64,000 bases of DNA from Nematopogon swammerdamellus (lineage: Eukaryota; Arthropoda; Insecta; Lepidoptera; Adelidae): positions 19,055,791 to 19,119,790 of the forward strand of contig OX336344.1 in the NCBI GenBank assembly GCA_946902875.1, given 5' to 3'. Numbering within the stretch: position 1 is the stretch's first letter; each line of letters begins with the position of its first letter. The translations under genes were made by a program, and so were the position numbers. Positions 20,936 through 41,610 of this stretch are shown here, one piece after another. Under the pieces are notes generated by a model. That model saw only the letters and a program-made list of their open reading frames with translations. It ran no database searches and was not told where the DNA came from.

Positions 20936-21148
20936 ATGACTTCCGAGAAGAGCGCGCAGATCAGTCAAGCGCGGGAAACCTTCCAGATGCTCAGCCAGAT
21001 CTCCCAGCTGCTGGGCACGGGCCTCGACGCGGAGAGTCTGACGCTGTGCATACGTCTGTGCGAACTGGGAGTCAATCCGGAGTCACTGGCTCACGTCGTT
21101 AGGGAGATAAGGAAAATGGCGGCCGATGAGATTGTACCTAAAGAATAA
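20936..21148 (+). CDS. MZT1: Mitotic-spindle organizing protein 1 (MOZART1)
   Basis: A complete 70-residue protein in one exon. MOZART1 is a tiny helical adaptor that binds the N-terminus of gamma-tubulin complex proteins and helps recruit and activate gamma-tubulin ring complexes at centrosomes and spindle poles. The sequence shows the family pattern: helix with ARETFQMLSQISQLLGTGLD, then ESLTLCIRLCELGVNPESLA, then VVREIRKMA. The length fits the family (about 70-80 residues). The ATG lies 9 bp after a splice acceptor (TCTGTTACAG), so the upstream exon is non-coding. The stop codon TAA at 21146-21148 overlaps an AATAAA signal at 21147-21152, suggesting a very short 3' UTR. An intronless coding exon could raise the question of a retrocopy, but the acceptor and absence of a poly-A tail argue for the native gene. 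Confidence 0.95.
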   Translation: MTSEKSAQISQARETFQMLSQISQLLGTGLDAESLTLCIRLCELGVNPESLAHVVREIRKMAADEIVPKE

Positions 21149-21152
21149 TAAA
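21147..21152 (+). terminator. Poly(A) signal of MZT1, overlapping the stop codon
   Basis: AATAAA starts at the second base of the TAA stop codon. Cleavage would be expected about 10-30 bases later. Confidence 0.55.
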
Positions 21153-21340
21153 TGTTCAAATGTTTGTGTTGTATTTTATTGATTGTAGTAAATTTTTGTA
21201 ATGTTTAGTTAGAAAAAAATAATTTAGCAATTCCAACTATTCAAGTGAAAAACTTACAGGACCACATCATGAGGCCAAAAATTCTGATATTTCGTTTCTT
21301 GAATGTTTCATAAGCAAAACACGTGTTTGTGTTGGATAAT

Positions 21341-21711
21341 GTCAGCCTCGGTAGCTCAGTGGTGCGACCGGTCGACTGTTATTAAGCAACCTGAGCGCCG
21401 GGTTGGATGGGTGACTGCTCGACCGTTGAAGGCTGACCGTGGTTAGGATTCCACGTTAAACTGTAGGTCCCTTCCCTTCTTACCTTACTAGGTGGTAGGG
21501 TTTATCCCGGCCGGGTTGATACCACCTCTCTGAACGAAACGTCGGTCGAAACGCTATTTAAATTGTTTGGGTTTTCCGTCCAGTTCAGTGTAGCTGACAT
21601 GAAATGAAGGGAAGCACTGATATGGGACCTAGTTCACCCGGTGTTATGGGCTGACATCACGGATGTTGTAGGTGATGTAGCCAACCGTGTCAGTTTCCAT
21701 AAAACAAAAAA
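21341..21711 (+). repeat. SINE-B, full-length copy
   Basis: Starts GTCAGCCTCGGTAGCTCAGT, with core CTTACTAGGTGGTAGGG at about 21483-21500 and a full tail ending CAGTTTCCATAAAAC. Confidence 0.87.
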
Positions 21712-21804
21712 TTATGGAAAACTAAAATTATGTGAAACATATTTTTCGGACAAGTCATGAAGTTTTATCTGGATATCTAAACAATATTGACAAATAATTC
21801 CAAG

Positions 21805-22228
21805 AGCAGGATATAAGATAGCTGCTTAGCAGTCGTGGCCGAGTTCTCCTCTATAGCATATAGGCGGTAGCCCCTATATATCACTTCTGTGTCTATAGTC
21901 TGTTCCACAGACCTCGAATTTTACGCTGGTCTGTTCAATGAGTCGACCTAGTACTAGAAATGTGGCCTTGCATGTGATTAGATGCATAACCCGCATGCAT
22001 CCAATCACGTACATACCTGCGCCCGTGGGCGGGGCGTTCTCATTTTTCGTCCTTATCATTTGTATGCCAATGTAGGACAGAGAGCGCCATATTAGGTCGA
22101 CTCGGTGAACAGACTATAGTCCAGTATAGCCAGCTTTTATGGATCTCCTCAGAGGTGATATTGACTGATCGGAGCATGTACTCTCGCCCCTCTGACTCAG
22201 CCACCCATATCGGATTGCATAAAAAAGA
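21805..22228 (+). repeat. SINE-A tail split by a MITE
   Basis: AGGATATAAGATAGCTGCTTAGCAG and TTCTCCTCTA on the left and AGTCCAGTATAGCCAGC through GCATAAAAAA on the right belong to one diverged SINE-A. The element at about 21893-22118 separates them. Confidence 0.6.
21893..22118. mobile_element. MITE nested in a SINE-A
   Basis: Inverted ends TATAGTCTGTTC (left) and GAACAGACTATA (right), with further pairing of ACCTCGA and TCGACTCGG-like parts. No coding. Confidence 0.5.
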
Positions 22229-22240
22229 GCTTTATTATTT

Positions 22241-22412
22241 ACAGTTCCCGGCAGTAAATAATTGTTGAGCTTTAGAAAGAGACCATCCGGTCGTAGAGCA
22301 GCATCGTCCCTGTCGCACGAACGTTCACGTCTCTGTGCGACAGGGACGACGCTCTACAACCGGATTGTCTCTTTTTAAAGCTCGATGCGCATTATTTGCT
22401 GGCGGGAACTGT
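22241..22412. mobile_element. Palindromic MITE, copy 2
   Basis: Ends ACAGTTCCCGGCAGTAAATAA and TTATTTGCTGGCGGGAACTGT; inner arms carry GAGCTTTAGAAAGAGAC and its complement. Same family as 10867-11024. The loop contains GTCGCACGAACGTTCACGTC. Confidence 0.8.
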
Positions 22413-23501
22413 ACTTAATAATTAGGTGAACAAAAATGATAACTTTATTTTGATTTCATTATATTCTTCAAGATCATAAACTTTTTTTATCATAATGGGC
22501 CCAATGCCATGGTGTTGGCGACTAGGCTCAAGGTTAGTCTCCGGCGCAGCCAATTTCGCCCCAGAGGAGGTATCAATCCAGCTGACTTACCGTACTCTAC
22601 GTCAGGTTAGGTTAGGTTAGGCCTAGATCTTGGAAGACCTACTTGGGATGAACCAAAATAAAACACAATATTTTCTATACAAATTCGTATATTTGGTTCC
22701 TACTCCACCAGCAGTCTAATAGCATCCGCAAATAAACTACAACCAACTCAGGTACGGGGACAATTAGCCACTCGCCGCCATTGAACAAATAACAAGCAAC
22801 GAGCGACTTAATCATTGTAGTTTATGCGATCAAATCGAATTATATGTAAGAATAATGTGTGCAGTAATTAGCAGCAGAACCTATAATTTTACTTATGTTT
22901 TGTAAGAAGAAAACCTATAAAAACTCGGTGGAAAATATTTGTGTGCCACAGAAAGTACAAATTGGAACTGCCAAAGCGTACAAGTCTGTTCTTCACATTA
23001 TTCTAAGTGCTACAAAGAAAATTTATTTAGCGGTTACTCAAACTAACAAACCAAAAAATAATTTTCATCTGTAATTTTTATACGGATTGTGAGTTTTTAT
23101 AATGCAAAATTTATGTGCTTTATTAGTTAGTAGGGTTTTCGTTCACAACTTTTGAGATCCAAAATGGCGGCTCCACAAGCCAAGAAAACATGAATGTCTC
23201 TGTAAGTACTGAAAAAAAAAAAAGATTGATTAGGTTATGCCTGCAACATGAACCCTCACAAATATGGATGTGGTTTAACAAAACGCTGCTACCTGAATTG
23301 TGGCATCTTGTTGGAAAGTCTTGAAACACTCTGCACTGAGCACTTAAAACTACAAACAAAATATGTGTTTTATTCATTTATAGACCAAAATATTTGTTAC
23401 GGAATTTCCATTCAGCTTTTTATATCACAAGAGATAAAAGTAGCAGCGTTGTGTAAAATGACAGCCGAATAATACATTGTTTAGAATTATCACTAGTGTG
23501 T
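22413..23501. other. Intergenic DNA and Tim17 3' flank
   Basis: Holds a short GTTAGGTTAGGTTAGG run near 22605-22620, and near 23160 an AAAATGGCGGC motif followed 40 bp later by a GTAAGTACTG donor-like site. No exon could be proven on either strand. Confidence 0.4.
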
Positions 23502-26126
23502 TCATTGGTACGAGTTGCTCTGGCCCGCTTGGCCGAGTATGGAGGGGTCTTCGAAGACTGGCTGCTGAGGCTTGAACTGCTCGGCGGAGAGGCGCGTGAA
23601 CATGATGCCGATGCCCTCGATGAGAGCCAGCAGCACCCCGCCCACCAGAGCACTGCCGGCCATCGCTGGAACTCCTGCACACATGAATGACATTCTTAAA
23701 TTTTCTATGATGTAGATGTTGAAGCCTTGAATTCATTAGGCGGCAAATACGCTCGCAACATAGTCAAAGTGTCTTGCAACATAGCCTATGTGCTGGGCAA
23801 CATAATATATGTGCCGCGCAACATAGACTACGTTCCGCATGTAACATCGAACTAACCTTGCGTAGTTTCTCGTTAGGACATGTTGCGGGTGTTATCTCTA
23901 CGGGTTTGTGCACTGTGCAGACATGAATTACTGACTCAAATGTATCAACAAAAATGCAAGGTGCACCTTTGTTATATTGTCAACTAAAGAGGTGAATATG
24001 GGTTTTACAATTACCACGGTTACTTTTCTTAGACAGATTTAATCATTGAACTATTGCTCTAAAATTGCTCCACACCGAAAAGAAATCAATCAACTTTTTG
24101 TTTTTTTTTTATCTTTATTTTGTTTAAGGCTTTAGCCAGTTTTGGCTATGCCAGCCCCATAGTACCTAACTATATTGATATTTTATTCTACTTCAGCACG
24201 AATCAACGCCTGTGACTTTACAAAAAAAACTTAGTATGGATTCAAACTTTTCCCCCTGAGCTCGCCCCAAGGCTTCATGTACTTCTTCTATCCCACATGT
24301 GCTGCAGTTTTTTTTTTTTTTTTTATTTTATGGCTGATTGCGCTCAATCAACTTTTGAAAGAACGTAACTATTGGGACAATTTAATACCCTTTTTACTTT
24401 CTGGACTGAAGTTACTTATCATTTCCGCTCTAAAAGTGTGCAACTAATTTATAGACAAATAGTATCCATAAAAAAATAAAAATAACACACTGACAAAATA
24501 TAATGAAATATGAAAGGTGTCCAACAAAACACTATTTAAATATTTTAAATTTTTCTAGCTGGCACTAGTAGCTCGTGTTTCTCAAAACATTTTCGATGGA
24601 CTGTAGGCGGTATATGGATGGTCACTGAAAATAAAAAAAATTAAAAATACCCTGCAAACTTTCTTGCCAGTTCTTCTTTGTGGCTGTAATCAAACCGGAT
24701 AGAACAAATAAACAATAAAAACCGCCAGGGTGTTAAATTGTCTACCGGTGGTGTGTGTTCCCCATACTTTCAACCTTCAGACGTCTCAATAGCAAATCTG
24801 TCGGTACAATTTCTCCCTGAATGTGGCTTTGCAAAGAGAAGTGGATTTGGCTATTTGGGGTACCCAAAGTACCCATACTGGTTTTCACAATAAAAAATTT
24901 ATTAACAAAACAAAATTTTCAGAATAAGTTGTTATACCATTCCTAGCGGCCAAGATTCCGCCGGTGAGCGCTCCACTCATAATTGAGTTCCAAGGATCCT
25001 CCTTTTTCCTTGCATAGGCGAGTGTGCAGTCTATTGTAGAGAACATGCCGCCCCACACAGCGAAGTTGCCCGCCACGATGGGCGATCGCTCCTTCACGGC
25101 AGCTATACTGCCGAGCTGCGCAAAACAATTTTTCTTTTTATAGAAAGCACAAATTTTTTTTTATGTAATCCGGTATGGGTGGCTGAGCCGGAGGGGCCAA
25201 GCACATGCTCCGACCAGCCAATAACACCTCTGAGAAGGTAGGTGCCATACCAGAGACTTCCCTGGATTGCTGGCTATACTGAACTAGAGAACACAACTGA
25301 GGCTGCTATGCGGCCATCTTACATCCAGGACAGTGGTACCAATCCAGTCGGCTACGATTTGAGCCTACCACCTAATAGGAGGCAAGGGAAGGAACCTACA
25401 GTTTTACGCTGTTCCGAACGGTGAAGCAGCAGGTGTAGGCATGGACGTAAATTTTTTCATCAGAAAAAACTCATTGGTACACGCCGACCGGATTCGAACT
25501 TCAGATCTCTGGCATGAGAAGCCGATGCCCAAAGCACTCAGCCACCCGCCGCTTTGTGTGGCGCCGAGCCACACAAAGTGTCTAACGATGCCCATGATCT
25601 CCTCTGTAGAAAATATTGTGCTATTCTAGTTTTCAATTTCAGAAACTGTATTAATGGGCATATTTAGTATGTATCTTTTCAATATGGAATACCTAGTTCG
25701 AAATAAAACTGAAATAGGTATTTAGTAAAATATTGAATTTTTTTTTTATTCTAGAAACTGAAATAGGAATCTCTGTGCATGCGGACAAACAAAGTGCAAA
25801 ATAACAAACCATAGTGGAAAAATTAAGGTGAAAATTTAATACATCCCTACATTTCTAGTATCAAAGCTTACTAGGTATTGTCACTGGCAAGTTAACTAAC
25901 CCATTGATATGAATTTCATTTTCATTTCACGAAAACTTCTGCATAAGGTTTTTCAAGACAGAAAATTTCAATGTATGCATACCAATTTCCTATTGAAGCC
26001 TATAGGAGCATTGCGGAAGCCCTTGATGGAGTGGAAGATGCCTCCGCCTATGGCGCCCATGATGAAAGCACCACCGGAATCATCGAGAATTCGCCACGGG
26101 CACGGTTCGCGTGAGTACTCATCCAT
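23502..26126 (-). CDS. Tim17: Mitochondrial import inner membrane translocase subunit Tim17
   Basis: Three exons on the minus strand: 26126-25983, 25115-24938, 23674-23502, giving 164 residues plus stop with phases that join cleanly. Tim17 forms, with Tim23, the presequence translocase that carries matrix and some inner-membrane proteins through the mitochondrial inner membrane. Evidence: [20 protein letters not shown] at the N-terminus, [20 protein letters not shown] with the family's glycine-rich helix, [33 protein letters not shown], and a final hydrophobic helix [18 protein letters not shown]. Length and order match animal Tim17 (about 165-172). The ATG choice is the conserved start. A minus-oriented SINE-A lies in intron 1. 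It is convergent with MZT1. I cannot tell A and B paralogs apart, and insects usually have their own set. Confidence 0.96.
23675..24937. other. Tim17 intron 2
   Basis: AT-rich intron with long T runs near 24108 and 24308 and a small set of diverged CAACATAG-containing direct repeats at about 23755-23830. No element class recognised. Confidence 0.55.
25153..25553 (-). repeat. SINE-A, full-length copy in Tim17 intron 1
   Basis: Minus orientation: oligo-T start, complement of the tail, core, and the tRNA-like head at about 25480-25553 (CGAACTTC in place of the B-box consensus, so the Pol III promoter is damaged). Confidence 0.85.
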
Positions 26127-26770
26127 TTTTTATTTTTTTATTTACGTGTACGGAAACTAGAATGGAATAGCTGTAAAGAAAAATATCCGTAAATTAAAGG
26201 CTCGGTTTTCTAAGATGAACTATTTGCTAGCAACTGGAATAAGCTAAGTATTTCTTACGCATATTATGACAAGGACAAGGTCATAGTATTTTGTTTAGAT
26301 TATAAAATAAGATAATAAGCATCTGAAGCCCATTTTATTTTACCGACATAAAAGTAAACATAGCTCTCGACAGTTACCGAATTCAAAAATTTACGCAAAA
26401 TCAAGGAAAGTCACGACTACATAACCTCTAACATTCAAGGGTCATACATTATGTACGTATTGTGTGAACAATTGCGTAGAATAGATAAGGTAACTCACAG
26501 CGTGGGTTCTTCGTGACGATAAATCTTTTGGTGATAATTAATTAGATTTTTACCGACCGGTGTCAATCATTGCAAGGAAATCCATTTCTTCACGCGGCCG
26601 CCATTTTCGTAAGAATTTAGAATTTTTTTTTTTTTCTTTAGGTTATGTTTATGTTCCATCCAGCAAACTGTCAATTTAAGGAACCTATACACGCATTGAA
26701 CCCAATGGGCGGGTTTTCTCTCTCTCTCTCTCTAAAAAATTGGTTGTTTGTAAAGTCGGTTTACGGACGA
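26127..26770 (-). promoter_or_regulatory. Tim17 upstream region
   Basis: About 470 bp upstream of the ATG the minus strand reads AAAATGGCGGCCGCG, a YY1/Pho-like motif common at promoters of housekeeping mitochondrial genes. The TSS is not defined. A (CT)n run lies near 26718-26735. Confidence 0.3.
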
Positions 26771-26771
26771 T

Positions 26772-27055
26772 AGTTTTACGTGATAACGTCATAAAGAAAC
26801 ACAGCTACAAGAATTACGGTATTTTTTCGTACGGCACCCCTATCGCTGCCGTACGCCGTACATTTGTCAATTTCTAGCCTCGATTACCGTACGATACGGC
26901 AATTACCGTACGTTTGGCAACACTGCCGCTTGGGCCGATTGTGCCTCTCTATCGCTTGTTACGCGCTCTCGCTTGCACACACAGGCTCAGATGAAACGTG
27001 ACACTTTTTCGTGCGTGCAGCCGGTGTTCATCAATTTATAAGACGTTATCACGTC
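26772..27055. mobile_element. Possible MITE with ACGTGATAACGTC ends
   Basis: TTTTACGTGATAACGTCATAAA on the left and TTATAAGACGTTATCACGTC on the right form inverted ends. Inside are repeated CCGTACG and TACGGCA motifs. Boundaries are approximate. Confidence 0.5.
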
Positions 27056-28633
27056 AAAAATTAATACCTCTATCTATCCCTACACTCTACCACTGAACCA
27101 CCAAAGCACATATACGATCAAACGAATATCCGATTCTCATAACTCGTCTCGTGAAAACCATAGAGAAACAATGTTTTTGTTTCAAGTTATTTGTGTATTG
27201 TTTCGAAAAACATGCGCAGGAGGACCGGCTTCCTCTAGGCTCGCTGGGGTTCCGATGCCAGTCGACCGTGTAGAGGCCCTTTAAGACTATGTGCTTGCAC
27301 GCACACATACTGGGCGTTTCCGCCGAAAAGTGTACATCACAGTTTTGATACTGTCCTACCATTTGACATTTTTGTTTCTCGAAATATAAACACATAAGCA
27401 CTGAGTAAATATTTTTTTCATGAAATACAACTTTTTGTTAATAAATCCTAATAATATGCAAACTATTAAAGGGTCAACTGAATAATAGTGATTGAAAAAC
27501 ACAATACTTAGTTTTCATTTCCATACAAAAAATATGTCTCATTTTCAAAATGACTCAATCAATTGAAGTTTACGAAAGAAATTTGGTGAGGTGGCATTAT
27601 ATTTTATTAATTACTATGACGGTAAATATGATAATCTAACTATTAAATATAATTTATATTCTTCAATTTGTGTATAAATGGTATTAAATAATTATTTAAG
27701 TCTGTCCAAGGAAATAAAACTATGTGGAATTTCTATTTTGTTACCGAAATTTTGGGGAAATAAAGATACAATCATATGGGGAAAAAGATCTTTCTAGGAT
27801 CTAATACTGGCGCGTTGCTTGTCAGAGCGGCAATTTGCTTTTCAGGTCAGTTGTGTCAAAGTAACGCCAAAGCAAAGACGTGTCTTTCGAAAAAGCCGGA
27901 ATTTTCTTCCATTTTTGTGACCAACATTACAACGTAAGTACACAATTTTAAATTATGAATTAAATTTAGAACAGTACTATGTTTAATTAAGATCAAAGTG
28001 GAACAACTGACCACACTTCTTAACAATTGCTTATGGATTTATAAATTATTTCATTTGCGAAAATGGAAAAACGTTACTTCCACTTTGTGACTTTTGTTGT
28101 GGTAACGTTTTAACGGAATAGAAGGGTAACAAAGTGGAATAAATAAAGTTATGGTGACATAGCGCAGCTGATGAAAACTGACCATTTTCAGAATTTCTAT
28201 TTTTGTACATTATTGAGACCCGTTCATTTTTACAAGCTTTATTTAACTTGCAATGGATGTATGTTTGTGAAGATGGAATCTTGCAAGCTGAATTAGAACA
28301 ACTTCCTCTTATCGTACGGAGTTCAAATTTTACACGTTGGTTAAGTTCCAAGGACAATGCAATGTTATTGTACCATCGAGCTGGTCTGATGATGGAGACA
28401 GAAGGTGGCCATAGGAACTCCTAAACTAAACATTATGAACCCATCGTGTTTGGGCTCGTTTGATTTGTCTTGAAGAGCAATAACTAAAAAGCACAAAATA
28501 AAAAATATTAAATAAAAAAAAAATTAAAGAAGCTTTTATATTGAATAAAAAAATCAAGTATGTGATGCATGCTTGGAAGGTTAAGTTTTTTTTTAAACTT
28601 GTGATTGTATAAGAAAATGTATGTTACTACTTA
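27056..28633. other. AT-rich intergenic DNA
   Basis: Several short open frames without recognisable features. A recurring AAAGTGGAA or TTCCACTTTGT motif appears at about 27995, 28075, 28130, 28825 and 29205, whose meaning is unclear. Confidence 0.4.
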
Positions 28634-28742
28634 CTAGCTGTTGCTCGCGGCCCCGCTCGCAGCATACTCGTTTTGTCCATACATCAAAAAAACATTCATA
28701 CATCCATCCTCACAAACTTTCGCATTTATAATATTAATAGGA
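28634..28742 (-). mobile_element. Short Helitron-like element
   Basis: In minus orientation it starts A|TCCTATTAATATTATAAATG and ends GCGAGCAACAGCTAG|T after a GC-rich hairpin-like stretch. At 109 bp it is internally deleted. Confidence 0.55.
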
Positions 28743-29448
28743 TAGGTATTTTCGAATAAAATTCTTTTGTCAATTATTTAAATTAGTTTTACTATAAAAA
28801 TGTATGTAAGCTCATCTTTACACGTTCCACTTTGTTACAGTCCATTCCAGTTCCGTTACTGTCCTATTTTTGTTATTTTTTTAAATTAATGAAAAACAAC
28901 ATAATGGCATATAAAATGAAATAGAAAATGATTACGAATTTATTCGATTTTTTATTGTCGTTTACATATGCAAACTATATAACAATATTCCTGACATTTC
29001 CTTCACAATATAAACTTTTTGAATACATTTTTTTCTAAAAGTAACAAAGTAGAAGAAACGATACCTATAAGTAATTAAACATTTAGATATTGAACATGTT
29101 TACCACGGATTATAGAAGGTTTTACCACGCTGAATCAATTTATTTAAAAATTTATTACTTTATGTATACTGGTGAGGTTAAATTAAATAATATTTTTGGT
29201 AACAAAGTGGAATGAAATTCCTGCTCCGTGAACGATAAAAATCATTTTTTAATTATATTAGTCTATTATTGTTAAACCTTCATATAAACGTGAAAATAGA
29301 TTAAACATTCAAAAGATTCTGATCGTAAAAAAAACACATTTTAAAATTTTTTTAAATTCTTCAATTTAAATTAAATGTACACTTTTCGGCGGAATCGCCC
29401 ACCTAATAATATATTTTATTATCTTTCGCCCATACGTCTACGCTACGA

Positions 29449-29652
29449 ATGCGACACCCGAAAGACAAGGCGGCTCCTTTCGTGAACACTCGGCTCGAAA
29501 CGAAACGTAACAAAAACGACATGCACCGTTGCGTAGCGACGCATATATTCTATAAATTAACCCTGTTTTTTTTTAACCACCAAAACATTAATCCATACCA
29601 CTTTCCATAAAACCGAGTGTTCACGAAAGGAGCCGCCTTGTCTTTCGGGTGT
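29449..29652. repeat. Inverted repeat with 42 bp perfect arms
   Basis: CGACACCCGAAAGACAAGGC and the following 22 bases are repeated as the exact complement at about 29611-29652, separated by about 120 bp. The arms are GC-richer than the surroundings. The element class is unknown. Confidence 0.75.
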
Positions 29653-31778
29653 CGTACCGGCCAGTCTACAGCGACAGTACTCTTTGGGGTGACTGGGGGT
29701 CTGCCGGCGGGCGGCGTGAACTCACTCGCTAACTCACACAAAATACTCGCATATTTGAACCAATAGCCGGGCCGGGCCGGATGCCTCACCGAACGCCTTC
29801 TGATTGGTTGAGTGAGATCGTTTCTCATACTCACATCGGCGAGTGAGTAGCGCTGGTACAGGGGCAAGAGTCCAACACTTAATACCAACCAAAGCGTTGC
29901 CCCATGCCAAGGCCCGTAAATTCCATAATTATTTTTTTTTGCGCTTCCTTGCGGGCATTGAATTTACTCGAAAAGGACACGGGAAGGAATTCGACGACGA
30001 CGGTGCTATATGGAACATTTTCGGAGTTATAAGCCACGCGTTGTAACTTCCAGTGCCCATTACACCGGCAGTTACGGTTGTACGACGAACTACTCTCTCT
30101 AAGTTTCTTGGACAAGTTTGCGAATTTGTGATAGAGAATATAGTATAATTATTTCGTTTTCTCTAATATATAGCATAGTTTCTATTGCTGAGATAAAGCC
30201 TCGTTTTATTTATTTCCTCATGAAATAATTTTCATGTAAAGCCTAAATACCATCAACCTTGGCCCGTCTACATGATCAAATAAATAAAAATGTTGACCCA
30301 TCGTGAAGTATATCAAGATTTGTCTGCCCGAGGCGATATACACCGAGGCAATAAGACCTTTTCGACGATAAACAACTCAAGCTAAAAAAAATATTTTCAT
30401 CCTAATTACTGCGGCCCCCATTAATATAGTTGAGAAAGCCTGCCTTTCGTACCCCTTAAATATTATTTTTCATGCAGTCTTTTATTATGAGCTAAAGGCA
30501 GACCGACAGACAGACACCTGTGGTTTTCAGCGTCGCCGTCGCCGTCTACGGAACCATCAACAATCTATCACCTTTTTTTTTCAAAAACAAATGTCATTTG
30601 GGTGTTCGTAGACGCTTCACGCTAATAAACATTGGCAATGCATTTGGTTTGGTATATTGCAATTTATAATTTTTTTACATATTTTAGTAAATAAAATATA
30701 CAAATTTATTTTATTGTTTCCTCAGCCATTACGCTGAACAAACAGAATTATAATGAATGATATTCAATAAAATATTCTACCTAAAAACGTAACTGGTTCG
30801 AACACGAGTGGCACTGACAAGCGGAGCTATTACGAGCAGACTTTGGAATGCGGTAATTGTTCAAGATGGTCGCTGTGTATGGTTGATTTGCCAACTAGCA
30901 CGTCCCTGCTCTTTGTTGTGTTGTCTGGAGGGCCGCTAGAGTGGTCGAAGTGTGTCGATTTTCGCCGTGATTTGTAGCTGAAGAAGTTGCGTGTGCTGTG
31001 CGGTGATACGTTGCTAGGTTACCGTGAGAGCATGACGACTGGCGCGTGTTCGACTCGCTTGCACTGACGGCATAGGTGAGAATGCGGCCTCTGTTGGCCC
31101 CTGCTTCGCCTGCCCTCTGCAGCCTAGCAAGAGCAGGCGGCCAGCCACTCTTGTGCACCCGCCGCTCGACAAATTCCCAACGTAGGGAACACACCGATAG
31201 AATAAACAACAGCGACATATCACTGACAACTACTGTGAACCCCTATAGTTTGATGGCTCATGGATGGAGCGTGACTCGTTTACATTCAGTACATTTATTG
31301 CATCAGGATCGGTGGAGTGATACGTTGACAGAATATTGTATTTTGTGGAGACGCTGTTGCAGTCACTTCTATTGGTATTCTTTTTTATTTAGTTGGAAAA
31401 TTCTTGGGAACCAATTTGCCGTTTGCAGATTCGAATTTGGGATCATGTCTTGTTATTAGAGCAATTTGTCGTGTCCTTTACAGCAAACTTACATGAGATG
31501 AATTGGAAAATTTCTCTGTTTCAACATAATTGGCTAATGTATGTTTACATTGCATGATCATGTCAGCACGCATAAAATATTGCCCAAACTTTCCATTGCG
31601 CTTAAAAAAGTTCTTTGTTTTCAGATAGCGGCAACATACGGGACAAGTGGATTAGTGGAGATGTAGAGTTGGACTCGTATTGAGTGTCGGTCAGCACCGG
31701 GGTGGGGGTGTGTGCGTGCGGTGGGCGCGGGTGGTGGCACGAGGGTGATGGGCGGGGTGGGGTGAGCCGGGGGGAGAC
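29653..31778. other. Upstream region of warts
   Basis: Mixed GC content with a richer block at 29690-29870 and again from about 30900. Probably holds the promoter and 5' UTR exons of warts, but I could not fix a TSS. Open frames on the minus strand at 30895-31218 have no recognised domain. Confidence 0.45.
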
Positions 31779-41061
<9,283 letters not shown>

Positions 41062-41610
41062 CGCAGCAGTGAAGCTCTGCAGTTGCGACGGAGGCGGGCC
41101 CGGCTACGCCAACAAGATCACCCTGGACGACAACGAGAGCTAGGGGCCTGTGTACGTGTAGGGCAGCAGTGAAGCTCTGTAGTTAGTTTCGACGGAGGCG
41201 GGCCCGGCTACGCCAACAAGATCACCCTGGACGACAACAAGAGCCAGGGGCCCGTGTACGTGTAGCGCAGCAGTGTATCTGAGCTGTTAGCTTCGACGAA
41301 GGCGGGCCCGGCTACACCAACATGATCACCTGGACGACACGAGAGCCAGGGGCCCGTGCACGTATAACGCAGCGGTGTAGCTCAGCAGTTGTCTTTAACG
41401 AAGGCGGGCCCGGATACGCCAACAAGATCACCCTGGACGCCAAAAAGCGAGAATCAGGGGACTGTACGTGCAGCGCAGTGGCGTAGTTCCGCAGGTAATT
41501 TCAGCGAAGGCGGGCCCGGCTACGCCAATGAGATCACCCTGGACGACAACGAGAGCCAGTGGCCCGTGTACGGATAGCGCAGCAGTGTATTTCCGCAGGT
41601 TGCTTAGTTT
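41062..41610 (+). repeat. Five decayed tandem copies of the warts C-terminal coding end
   Basis: A unit of 100-106 bp, made of the last about 24 codons of warts, its stop codon and about 30 bp of 3' UTR, is repeated behind the gene. The motif GGCGGGCCCGG occurs at 40993 (in the gene), 41093, 41197, 41301, 41403 and 41509. The first copy has an early TAG, the second is intact with one Lys change, the third has two 1-base deletions, the fourth is rearranged, and the fifth encodes ...QWPVYG then a stop. No splice acceptor precedes any copy, so they lie in the 3' UTR. Confidence 0.93.

Noticed and set aside
22602..22621. Telomeric repeat TTAGG
   Set aside because: Only about three to four units occur; too short to call an interstitial telomere.
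29550..30115. Minus-strand frames of 112 and 78 codons as a mitochondrial or other small protein
   Set aside because: No family pattern, one runs through an inverted repeat, and no splice context supports them.
30895..31218. 107-codon minus-strand frame upstream of warts
   Set aside because: GC-rich probable 5' UTR/promoter of warts on the other strand; no domain.
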